Shown here piece by piece: positions 29,548 through 39,443 of a DNA stretch of 64,000 nucleotides (its first letter is position 1; each line of letters opens with the position of its first letter). Source of the stretch: UBA7985 sp038141425 (GTDB lineage Bacteria > Pseudomonadota > Alphaproteobacteria > UBA7985). The notes below the pieces were generated by a model. It worked only from the letters and a program-made list of their open reading frames with translations, had not been told where the DNA came from and searched no databases. The position numbers and the translations under genes were made by a program. The stretch is taken from NCBI GenBank assembly GCA_038141425.1, contig JAYQIC010000011.1, positions 419,515 to 483,514 of the forward strand, written 5' to 3'.

Positions 29548-29660
29548 GTCTGATGCTGCCTCTGTAGCCTGAGCGTTCAGGATCGCTGCTCCTTGTTATG
29601 CGGGTACGCTACACGAGTAAGGTACGCGAAATTCGAAACGGTGAAAACCCGGAACGGAAA

Positions 29661-29691
29661 CGGCCCGCGCCTCGGGGGGAGGCACGGGCCG
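29661..29691 (-). terminator. Terminator-like hairpin after rplS
   Basis: CGGCCCG (29661-29667) pairs with CGGGCCG (29685-29691), extended by GCCTC/GAGGC. On the minus strand it lies 40 bp past the rplS stop. Followed by only TTT, so likely a strong pause or Rho-assisted end. Confidence 0.65.
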
Positions 29692-29731
29692 AAATGTCCT
29701 TTAACCGGCCCTGTCGGGCGCGGCTGGGTGC

Positions 29732-30151
29732 TTACTTCTGCTTCGCAGCAGCCCGGCGCTCGCGCTCCTGCTGGTTCAGCTTCGCAGCCCAACCCGAGGT
29801 CTTCTCCGCGATACGCGCGGACTTACCCGTGCGACCGCGCAGGTAGTACAGCTTGGCGCGACGGACGCGGCCACGGCGGACCACGGTGATGTCGTCCAGG
29901 CGCGGCGAGTACAGCGGGAACACACGCTCCACGCCTTCGCCGTTGGAAATCTTCCGAACGGTGAACGAAGAGTTCAGGCCGCGGTTCTTGCGGGAGATGC
30001 AGACGCCTTCGTAGGCCTGCAGACGCTCGCGCGAGCCCTCGACAACGCGGACGTTGACGCGGACAGTGTCACCCGCTGCGAAATCCGGAATGGATTTGCC
30101 GTCGGTCAGCTTGCTGATCTGTTCAGCTTCCAATTGCTGGATGAGGTTCAT
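29732..30151 (-). CDS. rplS: 50S ribosomal protein L19
   Basis: 139 residues: FAAGDTVRVNVRVVEGSRER, QAYEGVCISRKNRGLNSSFT, GVERVFPLYSPR and RRAKLYYLRGRTGKSARIAE, the full L19 signature. The start shares an ATGA overlap with trmD. A basic C-terminal extension (QQERERRAAAKQK) follows the conserved core. Last gene of ffh-rpsP-rimM-trmD-rplS. Confidence 0.97.
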   Translation of the reverse strand: MNLIQQLEAEQISKLTDGKSIPDFAAGDTVRVNVRVVEGSRERLQAYEGVCISRKNRGLNSSFTVRKISNGEGVERVFPLYSPRLDDITVVRRGRVRRAKLYYLRGRTGKSARIAEKTSGWAAKLNQQERERRAAAKQK

Positions 30152-30873
30152 GGCCTCTTCCTTTCAGTCGAAACAGGTTCGGCGGCGGCGGCTGGTTCCT
30201 GATCGAGCAGATCAGGTCGCCGCGCCGCAGTAATTTCTCTCGCTTCTTCAGCGCGCCAACGGGCAATAGCCTTATGGTCTCCAGAAAGCAACACGGAAGG
30301 GACAGTTCTGCCCTGCCATTCTGCAGGGCGGGTATAATGTGGGTGTTCAAGCAGCCCGTCTTCAAAGCTTTCGTCGGTCCCGGACAGCTCATTGCCCATG
30401 ACGCCCGGCAACAATCGTATAATCGCATCAAGCAGTACGAGCGCGCCGGTTTCACCCCCGGACAGCACGTAGTCGCCGACGCTGACCTCCAGCGGGGCGT
30501 GCTTGTCGATCACACGCTGGTCGATGCCCTCGTAGCGGCCGCACAGGATTTTCACCCCGTCACCCGCGCTGAGATCGCGGGCGAGCTGCTGGGTCAGCGG
30601 CTGGCCGCGCGGGGTCATGAACACCAGCGGACCCGGCCGTTCGGCCACAGCGTTCAGCGCGTCGTCGACCGGCTGGGCGGACATGACCAACCCGGCGCCG
30701 CCGCCGTAGGGCATTTCATCGACCTTGTTGTGTCGGTTCTCGGTGAAGTCGCGGATATTGACCGGGTCGCAGGACCACTGTCCCGCCTCCAGCGCCTTGC
30801 CGGCGAGGGCGTGGCCCAGCGGCCCCGGAAACATCTCCGGGAACAGGGTGAGGATGGTCGCCTGAAAGCCCAT
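30148..30873 (-). CDS. trmD: tRNA (guanine-37 N1)-methyltransferase
   Basis: 241-residue SPOUT enzyme making m1G37. Seen: FQATILTLFPEMFPGPLGHA, NKVDEMPYGGGAGLVM, ILCGRYEGIDQRVID and VGDYVLSGGETGALVLLDAI, which form the trefoil AdoMet site. Ends inside the rplS start. Complete, normal length. Confidence 0.97.
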   Translation of the reverse strand: MGFQATILTLFPEMFPGPLGHALAGKALEAGQWSCDPVNIRDFTENRHNKVDEMPYGGGAGLVMSAQPVDDALNAVAERPGPLVFMTPRGQPLTQQLARDLSAGDGVKILCGRYEGIDQRVIDKHAPLEVSVGDYVLSGGETGALVLLDAIIRLLPGVMGNELSGTDESFEDGLLEHPHYTRPAEWQGRTVPSVLLSGDHKAIARWRAEEAREITAARRPDLLDQEPAAAAEPVSTERKRP

Positions 30874-30892
30874 GCTTCTCCGGCCCGGTTGA

Positions 30893-31441
30893 TCAGTGAA
30901 CGTTGCCCTGCTCGTCCTGCGCGGTCACTTCCGCAGGCGGGCTGAGCACCACGTAGCCGTCGCTCAGCCGGATTTCCGGAAAGTTCGAAGCGCTGAATTC
31001 GTAGGAGCGCACCTTACCATCCTGATGGATGACGTCGACAATGTCGCCCGCGCCGTGGTCGTTGATGCCCCTGATCGAGCCGGTCACGTCGCCCTCGGCA
31101 TTGCGGGTTTCCAGCCCCAGCAGGTCAGAAGCGTAGAATTCGTCGTCGTTGAGGTCATCGGGCAGGTCATCGCGCAGGATGTAGAGCTCGACACCGCGCA
31201 GCGCTTCGGCGCCGTCGCGGTCGTTGACCCCGTCAATTTCACACAGCAGCGTGCCCTTGGCATCGCCGACGATGGCGATGTCAAAGGTGCGCGACCCGTC
31301 GTGGGTGGTAACGTCGCCGTAGTCGACAAAGGCGTCGGGGTCCTCGGTAAACGAACGGACCTTCACCGTGCCCCGCACGCCGTGCGGGGAGGTGATGACA
31401 CCGATTTTAAGACGTTTCGGCGTTTCGGTCGAAGCTGTCAT
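30893..31441 (-). CDS. rimM: 16S rRNA processing protein RimM
   Basis: 182 residues; binds S19 during 30S head assembly. N-terminal RimM barrel (IGVITSPHGVRGTVKVRSFT) and C-terminal PRC-like part (DEFYASDLLGLETRN). Lies between rpsP and trmD, as is standard. Confidence 0.95.
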   Translation of the reverse strand: MTASTETPKRLKIGVITSPHGVRGTVKVRSFTEDPDAFVDYGDVTTHDGSRTFDIAIVGDAKGTLLCEIDGVNDRDGAEALRGVELYILRDDLPDDLNDDEFYASDLLGLETRNAEGDVTGSIRGINDHGAGDIVDVIHQDGKVRSYEFSASNFPEIRLSDGYVVLSPPAEVTAQDEQGNVH

Positions 31442-31473
31442 GGATGATGACCTCCACCTGAAACCCGGACGGC

Positions 31474-31983
31474 TTATTTGTCGTCGGCTGCTTCTTCAGC
31501 TGGGGCTTCTTCAGCCGCAGCCTCTTCAGCTGGTGCTTCCTCAGCCGCAGCCTCTTCGGCTGATGCTTCTTCAGCAGGTGCTTCTTCGGCCGGTGCTTCT
31601 TCAGCAGGGGCCGCAGCCGCTTCGGCGGCGGCTTCAGCGGCTGCCTTGGCCGCTTCTTGCTTCTCCTGAATCCGCTCCAGCGCGTTTGCCTTTGGCTTGT
31701 CCTGCTTGGTCTGATCGCGGCGAGGCTTGGCCTCTGCCAGACCGGCCTGAGCCAGCAGACGTTGCACGCGGTCGGTCGCCTGGGCGCCAACGGACAGCCA
31801 GTGCTTGACGCGGTCTTCGCGGATAACGAGGCGGTTTTCATCGCCGTGTTCGAGCATCGGGTTGTAAGAGCCGACGCGCTCGATGTAGCGGCCATCGCGT
31901 GGCATGCGGGAGTCCGCAACAACAACGCGGTAATACGGGCGGTTCTTGGCGCCACCACGGGCCAAGCGGATTTTCAAAGACAT
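31474..31983 (-). CDS. rpsP: 30S ribosomal protein S16 with a long Glu/Ala repeat tail
   Basis: Residues 1-83 are S16 (MSLKIRLARGGAKNRPYYRV, SYNPMLEHGDENRL). The remaining 85 residues form a basic helix-like linker and then a tail of roughly ten EEAPA/EEAAA pentapeptides ending DDK. Ordinary S16 is about 80-90 residues; alphaproteobacteria often carry extensions, but this one is long and periodic. DNA of the tail repeats about every 15 bp, so it can vary by slippage. Confidence 0.96.
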   Translation of the reverse strand: MSLKIRLARGGAKNRPYYRVVVADSRMPRDGRYIERVGSYNPMLEHGDENRLVIREDRVKHWLSVGAQATDRVQRLLAQAGLAEAKPRRDQTKQDKPKANALERIQEKQEAAKAAAEAAAEAAAAPAEEAPAEEAPAEEASAEEAAAEEAPAEEAAAEEAPAEEAADDK

Positions 31984-32071
31984 ATTGTCGATCCATTCGT
32001 TTTTTTATGGGGTTTGGCGCCCCGCCTTGCGACGCTGCGCCGGGCCGTGGGATCTACGGCCCTGAAGTCAT

Positions 32072-33535
32072 TCAGGATTTGAAGCCCGGCGGGAGTCCAC
32101 CCGGCATCTTCGGCAGGCTCTTAGGGTCTAGACCGGATTTGGTCAACATTTCTTGCAGTTCTGCGGGGTCCATATTGCCCATGTCAGGCATGCCGCCGCC
32201 TGGCATACCCGGGAATCCGCCCTTTCCGCCCATCTTCTTCATGCGCTTCATCATCTTGGAGGCCTTGTCGAACTGCTTGAGCAGCTCGTTGACCTGCTGG
32301 ATGGTGGTACCGGACCCGGCGGCGATTCGCTTCTTGCGGTTGGCCTTGATCAGGTTGGGGATCGCTCGCTCCTGCGGGGTCATTGAGTCGATGATCGCGA
32401 TCTGGTGCTTGATCTTCTTCTCATCCATCCCGGCGGCGGCCATCTGCTTCTTCATGTTGCCCGCGCCCGGCAGCATCGACATCAGCCCCTGCAAGCCGCC
32501 CATCTTGTTCATCTGCTGGAACTGGTTGCGCAGGTCGGTCAGGTCGAAGGAGCCCTTCTTGAGCTTGCGGGCGACCTTGCGGGCTTCTTTCTCGTCGAAA
32601 ACTTCTGCCGCCTTTCTCGACCAACGAGACCACGTCGCCCATGCCCAGAATACGCCCGGCGATGCGGTCGGGCTGGAAGCTCTCCAGCGCGTCCATCTTC
32701 TCACCCACACCCAGCAGCTTGACCGGCTTGCCGGTGACACCGCGCATGGACAGGGCTGCGCCGCCCCGGGCGTCGCCGTCCACGCGGGTCAGCACCAGAC
32801 CGGTGATCCCGACCTTCTCGTCGAAGGCGGTCGCCGTGGTCACGGCGTCCTGACCGGTCATGGCGTCGGCGACGAGCAGGGTTTCGTAGGGCTTCACCAG
32901 ATCGCGCACCGCAACGACTTCGTCCATCAGCACGTCGTCGATGGTCAGGCGACCTGCGGTATCGAGGATGACCACGTCGTATCCGCCTGCGCGGCCTTCC
33001 TGCATGGCGCGCTCGGCAATCTGCACCGCGCTCTGGCCCGCGACGATGGCGAGGCTGTCGACCCCGGTCTGCTCGCCCAGCACCTGCAGCTGTTCCTGTG
33101 CAGCGGGGCGGTGGGTGTCGAGCGAGGCCAGCAGCACGCGCTTCTTGTCTTTGCTGGTCAGACGCAGGGCAATTTTCGCCGAAGTCGTGGTTTTGCCCGA
33201 CCCCTGCAGGCCGACCATCAGGATCGGCACCGGCGGGTTGCCGCTGATGTTGAGCGCGCCCTGTCCCTCTTCGGGGTCAGGGTCTCCACCAGCGCGTCGT
33301 GGACGATCTTCACGACCTGCTGCCCCGGCGTCACCGAGGAGAGTACCTGCTCCCCGATCGCACGTTCCTTGACGCGGTTGATCAGGTCCTTGGCGACCGG
33401 GAGGGCAACGTCGGCCTCCAGCAGCGCAATGCGAATTTCGCGCGCGGCGGCGTTGACGTCGGCTTCGGTCAGCTTGCCCCGGCCCCGCAGCGTATCGAAT
33501 ACGCCTTCGAGCCGGTTGCTCAATCCTTCAAACAT
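32072..33535 (-). CDS. ffh: Signal recognition particle protein Ffh (two frameshifts)
   Basis: SRP54 GTPase that targets nascent membrane proteins. N domain in 33535-33270, G domain (VGLQGSGKTTTSAKIA, DTHRPAAQEQL, DTAGRL, TRVDGDARGG) and M domain with methionine-rich MMKRMKKMGGKGGFPGMPG. Breaks: a four-G run at 33273-33276 (five expected) and an extra base at 32611-32612 in VEKAAEVFDEKEA. All domains are present. Essential gene, so the breaks are most likely read errors. Confidence 0.94.
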
Positions 33536-33837
33536 TCTGCGGGCATCCCGGGTTTTCAGCTTGGTGGTTCAGACATAGGCGCTCCCGCGCGGTGGTGCAA
33601 ACCCGGCGGCATCCCGCGCGGGCGGCTCCGGGCGCCCTGCGACGCAATGGTGTGGTTGCGGCGTGTTCGGTCCATTGCCGACATTCGGGCGTGCTCCGGC
33701 ATGCCTGCCGCTGAGAAATAGCGGGCAATATCCCGCCGATTGACGCGATTGGGCCATATTTCCCGGCTTTATCTGCCATTCTCGAAAGAGACGGTACGGC
33801 CAATGAAGACCGCCGTTTTTTTGTACGTGTCCCGACC
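33536..33837. other. Divergent intergenic region ffh / MFS
   Basis: 302 bp between divergent starts; presumably both promoters. No gene, no clear repeats. Confidence 0.4.
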
Positions 33838-35065
33838 ATGGCAGTCCGCCCACCCCTTCTCCGGCCGGTATCGCGATCGGCGAACCTGACCAGTGTTTTC
33901 CTCGGCCTTCTCTACGGGCTCGAGAACCTGCCGCGTGCCTTTGTGGTGACCATCATCGCCTACGACGTTCTGCGGCTGATGGGCAACGAAGCCATGGCCT
34001 CGTTTCTGCTCGCGCTGGTCGCCATTGCCTCGCTGCTGGTGACCCTTAATGCCGGAATGCTGATCCGCATGATGACCCGCAAGTGGGTGTTTACGCTTGC
34101 GGTTGCGGCTCTGGCGGTGGCGGGGCTGCTGACCATGAGCAGCGATCCGATCCTGTTCGCACTGGGGCTCTTCTGCCGCAACGCCGGTGCCGGGCTGACG
34201 CTGGTGATCCTGTCGCTGTACTTGCTCGACTTCGTGCCATCCGAGGATCTGGCGCAGGCCGAATCCCGCAAGCTTGTGTTCGCTGGTGGAGTGTGGATGG
34301 CGGGGCCGCCGCTGGGTGTCTACGTCTGGCACACCTTTGGGCCGACAGTGGCCTATGCGCTGACCGTGCCGGCGGCGGTGCTCTTGCTTGCCGTGTTCTG
34401 GGCGCTGCGGCTGCGTGAGGCAGACAACGTCGACCCCGAACCGACCCGGCAGCCAGTCAATACCGTCGCAGTGCTGCGCCATTATTTCCGCGACCCAAAT
34501 TTGACCATCGCCTATCTGATAGCCATGACACGATCAGTGTATTACGTCGCCGTGTTCACATATGTGCCCATGTATATCGTTGGAGCAGGGCTCGACCCGT
34601 CAATTGGCGGATATCTGGTCTCTTTTTCAACAGTCAGCCTTTTTTTTCGCTCCCTTTCTAACGCGCTATATTCCGCGGATTGGAGTTAGGCGTCTGATAA
34701 TTGGCGCCTTCGTCTTTGCCGCCTTCTGCCTGATCGTCGCCGGCAGTCTGACCCGGGAGCAGGCCTGGCTGGTCGTGGGGCTGATCCTGCTATCGACCCT
34801 GTCGGCTAGCCTGCTCGACGTGGTCGGCAACCTGCCGTTCATGCGGCTGGTCAAACCCGAAGAACGCACAGCGATGAGTGTGGTGTTCTGCACGTGGCGC
34901 GACGTCAGTTTCGCCCTGACCCCGCTGGTCGGCGGTGTGATCATTGCGCTGGGCGGGATCGAGAGCATATTCGTGGCGCTGGGGGCGGTATTCTGCCTGA
35001 TGACCGGGCTGACCTTCGCGCTGCCGCGCATCGTCATGAGCAACGACGCCCGCCCGGCGGTCTAG
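33838..35065 (+). CDS. Major facilitator superfamily transporter (frameshifted)
   Basis: About 408 residues with 12 predicted hydrophobic helices. N-terminal six helices in 33838-34640, including the A-type loop after helix 2 (MTRKWVFTLAVAALAVAG). An eight-T run (34640-34647; seven needed) shifts the frame, after which FAPFLTRYIPRIGVRRLIIG and the last helices follow. Substrate not predictable. Its last 32 bp overlap the read-through tail of convergent pheT. Confidence 0.85.
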
Positions 35066-37532
35066 GCACCAAACCGGCGCCTGGCCTCAACGCGGCTTCT
35101 GTTCCGCCCGGACCGGACCGGAGCTGACTTGACCTGCCAGCCGTCCAGCTGCGCAGCTGTCCACCGAGGTTCTTTTCCACCACGGCGACGATCTTTGCCG
35201 ATACGTCTTCGAGGTCCTCGTCGGTTAGGGTCCGCTCGACCGGCTGCAGGGTCACGTCGACGGCCAGCGATTTTTGCCCTTCAGCGACGTTCTCACCGGT
35301 GTAGACGTCGAACAGCGAGACGTCGCTGATCAGTGCCTTGTCGGCGCCCTTCACCGCCCGGAGCAGGCGCTCGGCGGAAACATCGGCATCGACGACAAAG
35401 GCGAAGTCGCGCCGCACCGGCTGGAACGGCGAGGGCTGGAGCAGCGGCTTGGCCGTGCCCTTGCGCGCCTTCTTCACCGGCACCTTGTCGAGGAACAGCT
35501 CGAAGCCGACCATGCGGCCCTTGATCCCCACCGCCCGCAGCGCCTTGGGGTGCAGTTCGCCGAACACGGCCAGCACGTTCTTCCCCAGACCCAGCGTGCC
35601 AGACCGTCCCGGGTGGAACCAGGCGGGAATATCGCGGGTGTCGGTCATCAGATTTTCGACCGGTGCGCCGTAGGCTTCCAGCGCGGCCAGCGCGTCTTCC
35701 TTGACGTCGAAGGCGTCGACCGGGCGGCTGCCGCCGGCCCAGTGGCGCGGCTGCGCCAGACCCATGCGCACGCCCGCAACGGTCGGCTGCTGGCCGTCGG
35801 GCTTGGTCGAGAAGAACCGCAGGCCGGCTTCGAACAGGGCGACATCGCCGAAGCCCCGGTCGTTGTTCCGCCCGGCGGCGAGCATCAGATTGGGCAGCAG
35901 CGAGGGTCGCATGACGTCCAGATCGCTGCTGATCGGGTTTTCCAGCAGCAGGTCGTTCTGGCTGGCGTCGTCCCAGCCGAAGTGCCGGGCGACCGCCGAG
36001 GAGGTGAAGGACCAGAGCACGGCCTCGTCCATGCCCTGCGCCGCCAGCACCCGCTTCAGATCACCCATGGCGCGCTGGTGCGCAGACAGGGCGACGGGTG
36101 GCAGATTGTCGGGACGGACAAAGGGCGTGGTCGGCAGGGCATCGAGGCCGATGATCCGCAGCACTTCTTCGACCAGATCAGCCGCGCCGTCGATATCCGG
36201 GCGCCACGAGGGGACGCTGACCCGGTTGCCGTCGACGCCAAAGCCAAGGTCGGTCAGGATCGCCGTGGCCTGCCCGGTATCCACCGCCATGCCGCCGCGA
36301 CGCTCGATCAGGGCGAAGTCGAAATCGATGGTCTTCTCCCACGCGGGTTCGGCCCCGGTGACGTGGACTTCGCCGGGTTCGCCGCCGCAGAAATCGAGGA
36401 TGTACTGCGTCGCGATTTCCAGCCCCTCGACGGCGGAGGCGCTGTCGGTGCCGCGCTCGAAGCGGAAGCGGGCGTCGGTGTGGATGCCCAGCTTGCGCCC
36501 GGTGCGGGCGATGTTGGATGGGTTCCAGAGCGCCGCCTCGACCAGCACGTTGACCGTGTCCTCTGAACAGCCCGTGTCCTCGCCGCCGATGATCCCGCCC
36601 AGCGAGACGACCTTATCGGCGTCGGCGATGACGGTCATCGCCTCATCGAAGCTGTATTCCTTGTCGTTGAGCGCGCGCAGGCTCTCCCCGTCCCGGGCTG
36701 CGCGCACGGTCAGGGCACCGCCGGCAATCTTGTCGGCGTCGAAGACGTGCATGGGCCGGTTCTGGTCGAGCGTCATCCAGTTGGTGATGTCGACCAGCGC
36801 TGAGATCGGCTTCTGACCCACGGCTTCGAGCTTGCGCTTGAGCCAGTCGGGGGATTCGCCGTTCCGGACGTTGCGGACAATGCGGTAGGTGAAGATCGGG
36901 CAGTGTTCGGTCTCGATCGCCACGCTGACCGGGCTGGCGCCGCTGCCGCCCTCGAAGCGCGCACGGTTCGGGCGCAGGCTGCCGATCTCGGTGGTTGCAA
37001 GGTCCCGCGCGACGCCGCGCACGCCAAGGCAGTCAGCGCGGTTCGGGGTGACGTTGATCTCGATCACCGGGTCGTTGATTTCGCGGTAGTCGATGTAGCG
37101 CGTGCCGACCGGCGCGTCTTCGGGCAACTCGACGATGCCGTCGTGGTCGTCGGAGATCAGCAGCTCGGCCTCCGAGCACAGCATGCCTTCGGAGCGCTCG
37201 CCCCGGATCGAACCGAGCTCGAGGGTGAAGTCCTTGCCCGGGATGTAGGTGCCCACGGGGGCAAAGACGGAGACGAGGCCGGTCCGCGCGTTGGGGGCGC
37301 CGCAGACCACGTTGTAGATCGTGCCGGCGCCGGGATCGACCTGACACACCCGCAGCTTGTCGGCGTTGGGGTGCTGCTCGGCGGAGACGACCCGGGCCAC
37401 GACGAAGGGTGCCAGCGGGCTTTCCTCGATCTCTTCGAGTTCGAGGCCGACGGCGGTCAGCTTGTCGGTGATGGCGCGCAGGTCGGCGTCGGTGTCGAGG
37501 TGCTCTTTGAGCCAATCAAGCGTGAATTTCAT
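35034..37532 (-). CDS. pheT: Phenylalanyl-tRNA synthetase beta subunit
   Basis: 832 codons; the family is about 800. tRNA-binding EMAP-like domain (PNADKLRVCQVDPGAGTIYN), B3/B4 editing region, B5 and the C-terminal anticodon-recognition domain (LLQPSPFQPVRRDFAFVVDA). Homology ends at about KIVAVVEKNLGGQLRS; the following 40 residues are unlike the family and overlap the convergent MFS gene, so the true stop was probably lost by an indel near 35150. Follows pheS by 3 bp. Confidence 0.95.
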   Translation of the reverse strand: MKFTLDWLKEHLDTDADLRAITDKLTAVGLELEEIEESPLAPFVVARVVSAEQHPNADKLRVCQVDPGAGTIYNVVCGAPNARTGLVSVFAPVGTYIPGKDFTLELGSIRGERSEGMLCSEAELLISDDHDGIVELPEDAPVGTRYIDYREINDPVIEINVTPNRADCLGVRGVARDLATTEIGSLRPNRARFEGGSGASPVSVAIETEHCPIFTYRIVRNVRNGESPDWLKRKLEAVGQKPISALVDITNWMTLDQNRPMHVFDADKIAGGALTVRAARDGESLRALNDKEYSFDEAMTVIADADKVVSLGGIIGGEDTGCSEDTVNVLVEAALWNPSNIARTGRKLGIHTDARFRFERGTDSASAVEGLEIATQYILDFCGGEPGEVHVTGAEPAWEKTIDFDFALIERRGGMAVDTGQATAILTDLGFGVDGNRVSVPSWRPDIDGAADLVEEVLRIIGLDALPTTPFVRPDNLPPVALSAHQRAMGDLKRVLAAQGMDEAVLWSFTSSAVARHFGWDDASQNDLLLENPISSDLDVMRPSLLPNLMLAAGRNNDRGFGDVALFEAGLRFFSTKPDGQQPTVAGVRMGLAQPRHWAGGSRPVDAFDVKEDALAALEAYGAPVENLMTDTRDIPAWFHPGRSGTLGLGKNVLAVFGELHPKALRAVGIKGRMVGFELFLDKVPVKKARKGTAKPLLQPSPFQPVRRDFAFVVDADVSAERLLRAVKGADKALISDVSLFDVYTGENVAEGQKSLAVDVTLQPVERTLTDEDLEDVSAKIVAVVEKNLGGQLRSWTAGRSSQLRSGPGGTEAALRPGAGLVPRPPGGRRCS

Positions 37533-37535
37533 GGT

Positions 37536-38606
37536 CTAGCGCCCCCGGACCAGAGAAGGGAGAAGCTGCGGTTCGAAGCCGTAGTGCTGCAGCCAGCGTA
37601 CGTCGCCGGCGAAGAAGGTCCGCAGGTCGGGAATGCCGTACTTGAGCATGGCCAGCCGCTCGATGCCGATGCCGAAGGCAAAGCCCTGATACTCGTTTGG
37701 GTCGATGCCGCAGGCCTCGATCACCCGGGGGTTAACCATGCCCGAGCCCAGCACTTCCAGCCAGTCCTCGCCCTCGCCGATGACCAGCTTGCCGCCCGAG
37801 CGGTCGCACCGGACGTCGACTTCGGCCGAAGGCTCGGTGAAGGGAAGTAGGAGGGCCGGAACTGCAGGGTCAGATCCGGGGCCTGGAAAAAGGTCCGGCA
37901 GAATTCCAGCAGGCAGCCCTTTGAGCTGCGCCATGTTCGCTGTCCTGTCGATCACAAGCCCCTCGGCCTGGTGGAACATCGGGGTGTGGGTCGCGTCGCT
38001 GTCCGAGCGGAAGGTCCGGCCGGGGACGATCACCCGGATCGGCGGGGTCTGGCTCATCATGGTGCGAACCTGCACCGGCGAGGTGTGGGTGCGCAGCACC
38101 AGTGAGCCTTCGTCGCCGGAGTGACCCTTCATGTAGAAGGTGTCCTGCATCTGCCGCGCCGGGTGATCGGTGGGCATGTTCAGGGCGGTGAAGTTGTGCC
38201 AGTCGTCCTCGACCTCCGGCCCTTCGGCCCAGACGAAGCCCATCTGGCCGAAGATATCGACGATTTCGTCGATGGTCTGGGTGATGGGGTGGAGGCGCCC
38301 ACGGCGCACGGGGCGCGGGGTCTGGGAGACGTCGATGGCTTCGGCGGCGAGGCGGGCGTCGAGCTCGGCATCGGCGAAACCAGCCTTGCGCGCGTCCAGC
38401 GCCCCGGCGATCTCGTCCTTGAGCGCGTTCAGCGCCTGACCCGCAGCCTTGCGGGCCTCAGGGTCGAGGCCGCCGAGTTGCTTCATCTGCGCGGTGATTT
38501 CCCCCTTCTTTCCTAGGGAGGAAACGCGGATTTCCTCGAGGGCTGCTACGTCGCCTGCGGCGTCGATGCGTTCCAGCAATCCCGACTTCAGCGCGGTTAA
38601 ATCCAT
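37536..38606 (-). CDS. pheS: Phenylalanyl-tRNA synthetase alpha subunit (with a masked double frameshift)
   Basis: 356 residues. N-terminal coiled coil, then motif 1 region (PITQTIDEIVDIFGQMGFVW), motif 2 (RVIVPGRTFRSDSDATHTPM), and motif 3 (GFAFGIGIERLAMLKYGIPD). Between 37845 and 37919 the reading is out of phase: the frame printed gives GLPAGILPDLFPGPGSDPAV, whereas the neighbouring frame gives KGCLLEFCRTFFQAPDLTLQ, the conserved sequence. An extra T at 37920-37922 and a missing G at 37842-37844 cancel, so the gene looks intact but is wrong for 25 residues. Confidence 0.95.
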   Translation of the reverse strand: MDLTALKSGLLERIDAAGDVAALEEIRVSSLGKKGEITAQMKQLGGLDPEARKAAGQALNALKDEIAGALDARKAGFADAELDARLAAEAIDVSQTPRPVRRGRLHPITQTIDEIVDIFGQMGFVWAEGPEVEDDWHNFTALNMPTDHPARQMQDTFYMKGHSGDEGSLVLRTHTSPVQVRTMMSQTPPIRVIVPGRTFRSDSDATHTPMFHQAEGLVIDRTANMAQLKGLPAGILPDLFPGPGSDPAVPALLLPFTEPSAEVDVRCDRSGGKLVIGEGEDWLEVLGSGMVNPRVIEACGIDPNEYQGFAFGIGIERLAMLKYGIPDLRTFFAGDVRWLQHYGFEPQLLPSLVRGR

Positions 38607-38732
38607 GATGGATCACTCGTCCTTGTTCGAATTGGTACCCAGTATGCCAGCAAGCGCGCGTCGATGGCAGCACCGCTGGTGCTTTGGCCGCATGCGTCTG
38701 GTGCACAGGAGGCGGCGGGTTTTCAGCAATAA

Positions 38733-38756
38733 AAAAGGGGCCTTCGAGCCCCTTTT
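38733..38756 (-). terminator. Rho-independent terminator after rplT
   Basis: AAAAGGGGC (38733-38741) pairs perfectly with GCCCCTTTT (38748-38756), six-base loop; on the minus strand it runs into TTTTTT. Fifty bp past the rplT stop and upstream of pheS, so pheST may have its own promoter. Confidence 0.9.
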
Positions 38757-38805
38757 CAGATTGAGTGCGCCCGGTTCGCCGGGCTCAGCAGTGCCTTGGA
38801 GTGGG

Positions 38806-39174
38806 TCAGGCTGCTGCCTTCTCCAGCGCCGACTTGGCCTGCGCCACGATCGCAGCGAAGGAATCAGGCTCGCGCGCTGCGATGTCAGAGAGCACCTTGC
38901 GGTCGACCTCGACACCGGCCTTGTTCAGGCCGTTCATCAGCTGCGAGTAGGTCAGGCCGTTGAGCCGTGCCCCGGCGTTGATCCGCTGGATCCAAAGGCC
39001 GCGCATCTGCCGCTTTCTGGTGCGACGGTCGCGGTAGGCGTACTGCAGATCCTTATCAACGCGCTGTTTGGCGCTCTTGATCAGGCGGGAACTGGCGCCG
39101 CGGGACCCTTTGGCGAGCTTCAGAACCTTCTTATGCCGGGCGTGGCTGGTAACGCCGCGTTTAACTCGTGCCAT
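38806..39174 (-). CDS. rplT: 50S ribosomal protein L20
   Basis: 122 residues: MARVKRGVTSHARHKKVLKL, FRDRRTRKRQMR-type block (YRDRRTRKRQMRGLWIQRIN), GARLNGLTYSQLMNGLNKA. Complete. L20 represses its operon by binding rpmI-rplT mRNA in many bacteria; not shown here. Fifteen bp after rpmI. Confidence 0.97.
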   Translation of the reverse strand: MARVKRGVTSHARHKKVLKLAKGSRGASSRLIKSAKQRVDKDLQYAYRDRRTRKRQMRGLWIQRINAGARLNGLTYSQLMNGLNKAGVEVDRKVLSDIAAREPDSFAAIVAQAKSALEKAAA

Positions 39175-39188
39175 TTTCGGTGACCTCC

Positions 39189-39443
39189 CTAAGCCTGCGC
39201 CGTGGACGCGGCAGTGCGCGCAGCCTTGGACTTGCGGCGCTGCTTGCGGTCGTAGGGCATGTAAACTTTAACGATGCGGGCGTCGGCGTCGCACATAATC
39301 GACGTGCCACGGGCCTTCCGCTTCATCTTCTGGGGTTTGTTGGTCTGCATGTGGCGCATGAAGGCGTTATTCATGCGTACCTTGCCAGACCCGGTCATCC
39401 GGAAGCGCTTTTTCGCGCCGGACTTGGTCTTCATCTTCGACAT
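39189..39443 (-). CDS. rpmI: 50S ribosomal protein L35
   Basis: 84 residues, a little longer than the usual 65 owing to an Ala/Thr/Ser tail. KMKTKSGAKKRFRMTGSGKV and AFMRHMQTNKPQKMKRKARG are the family blocks. Met4 (39434) is an alternative start. Second cistron after infC, but separated from it by an unusual 655-bp insert-like spacer. Confidence 0.95.
   Translation of the reverse strand: MSKMKTKSGAKKRFRMTGSGKVRMNNAFMRHMQTNKPQKMKRKARGTSIMCDADARIVKVYMPYDRKQRRKSKAARTAASTAQA

Noticed and set aside
31478..31669. Ser/Ala-repeat small protein on the plus strand
   Set aside because: It is the complement of the rpsP repeat tail; no independent evidence.
35274..36566. 430-residue plus-strand frame within pheT
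   Set aside because: Antisense shadow; pheT is fully supported.
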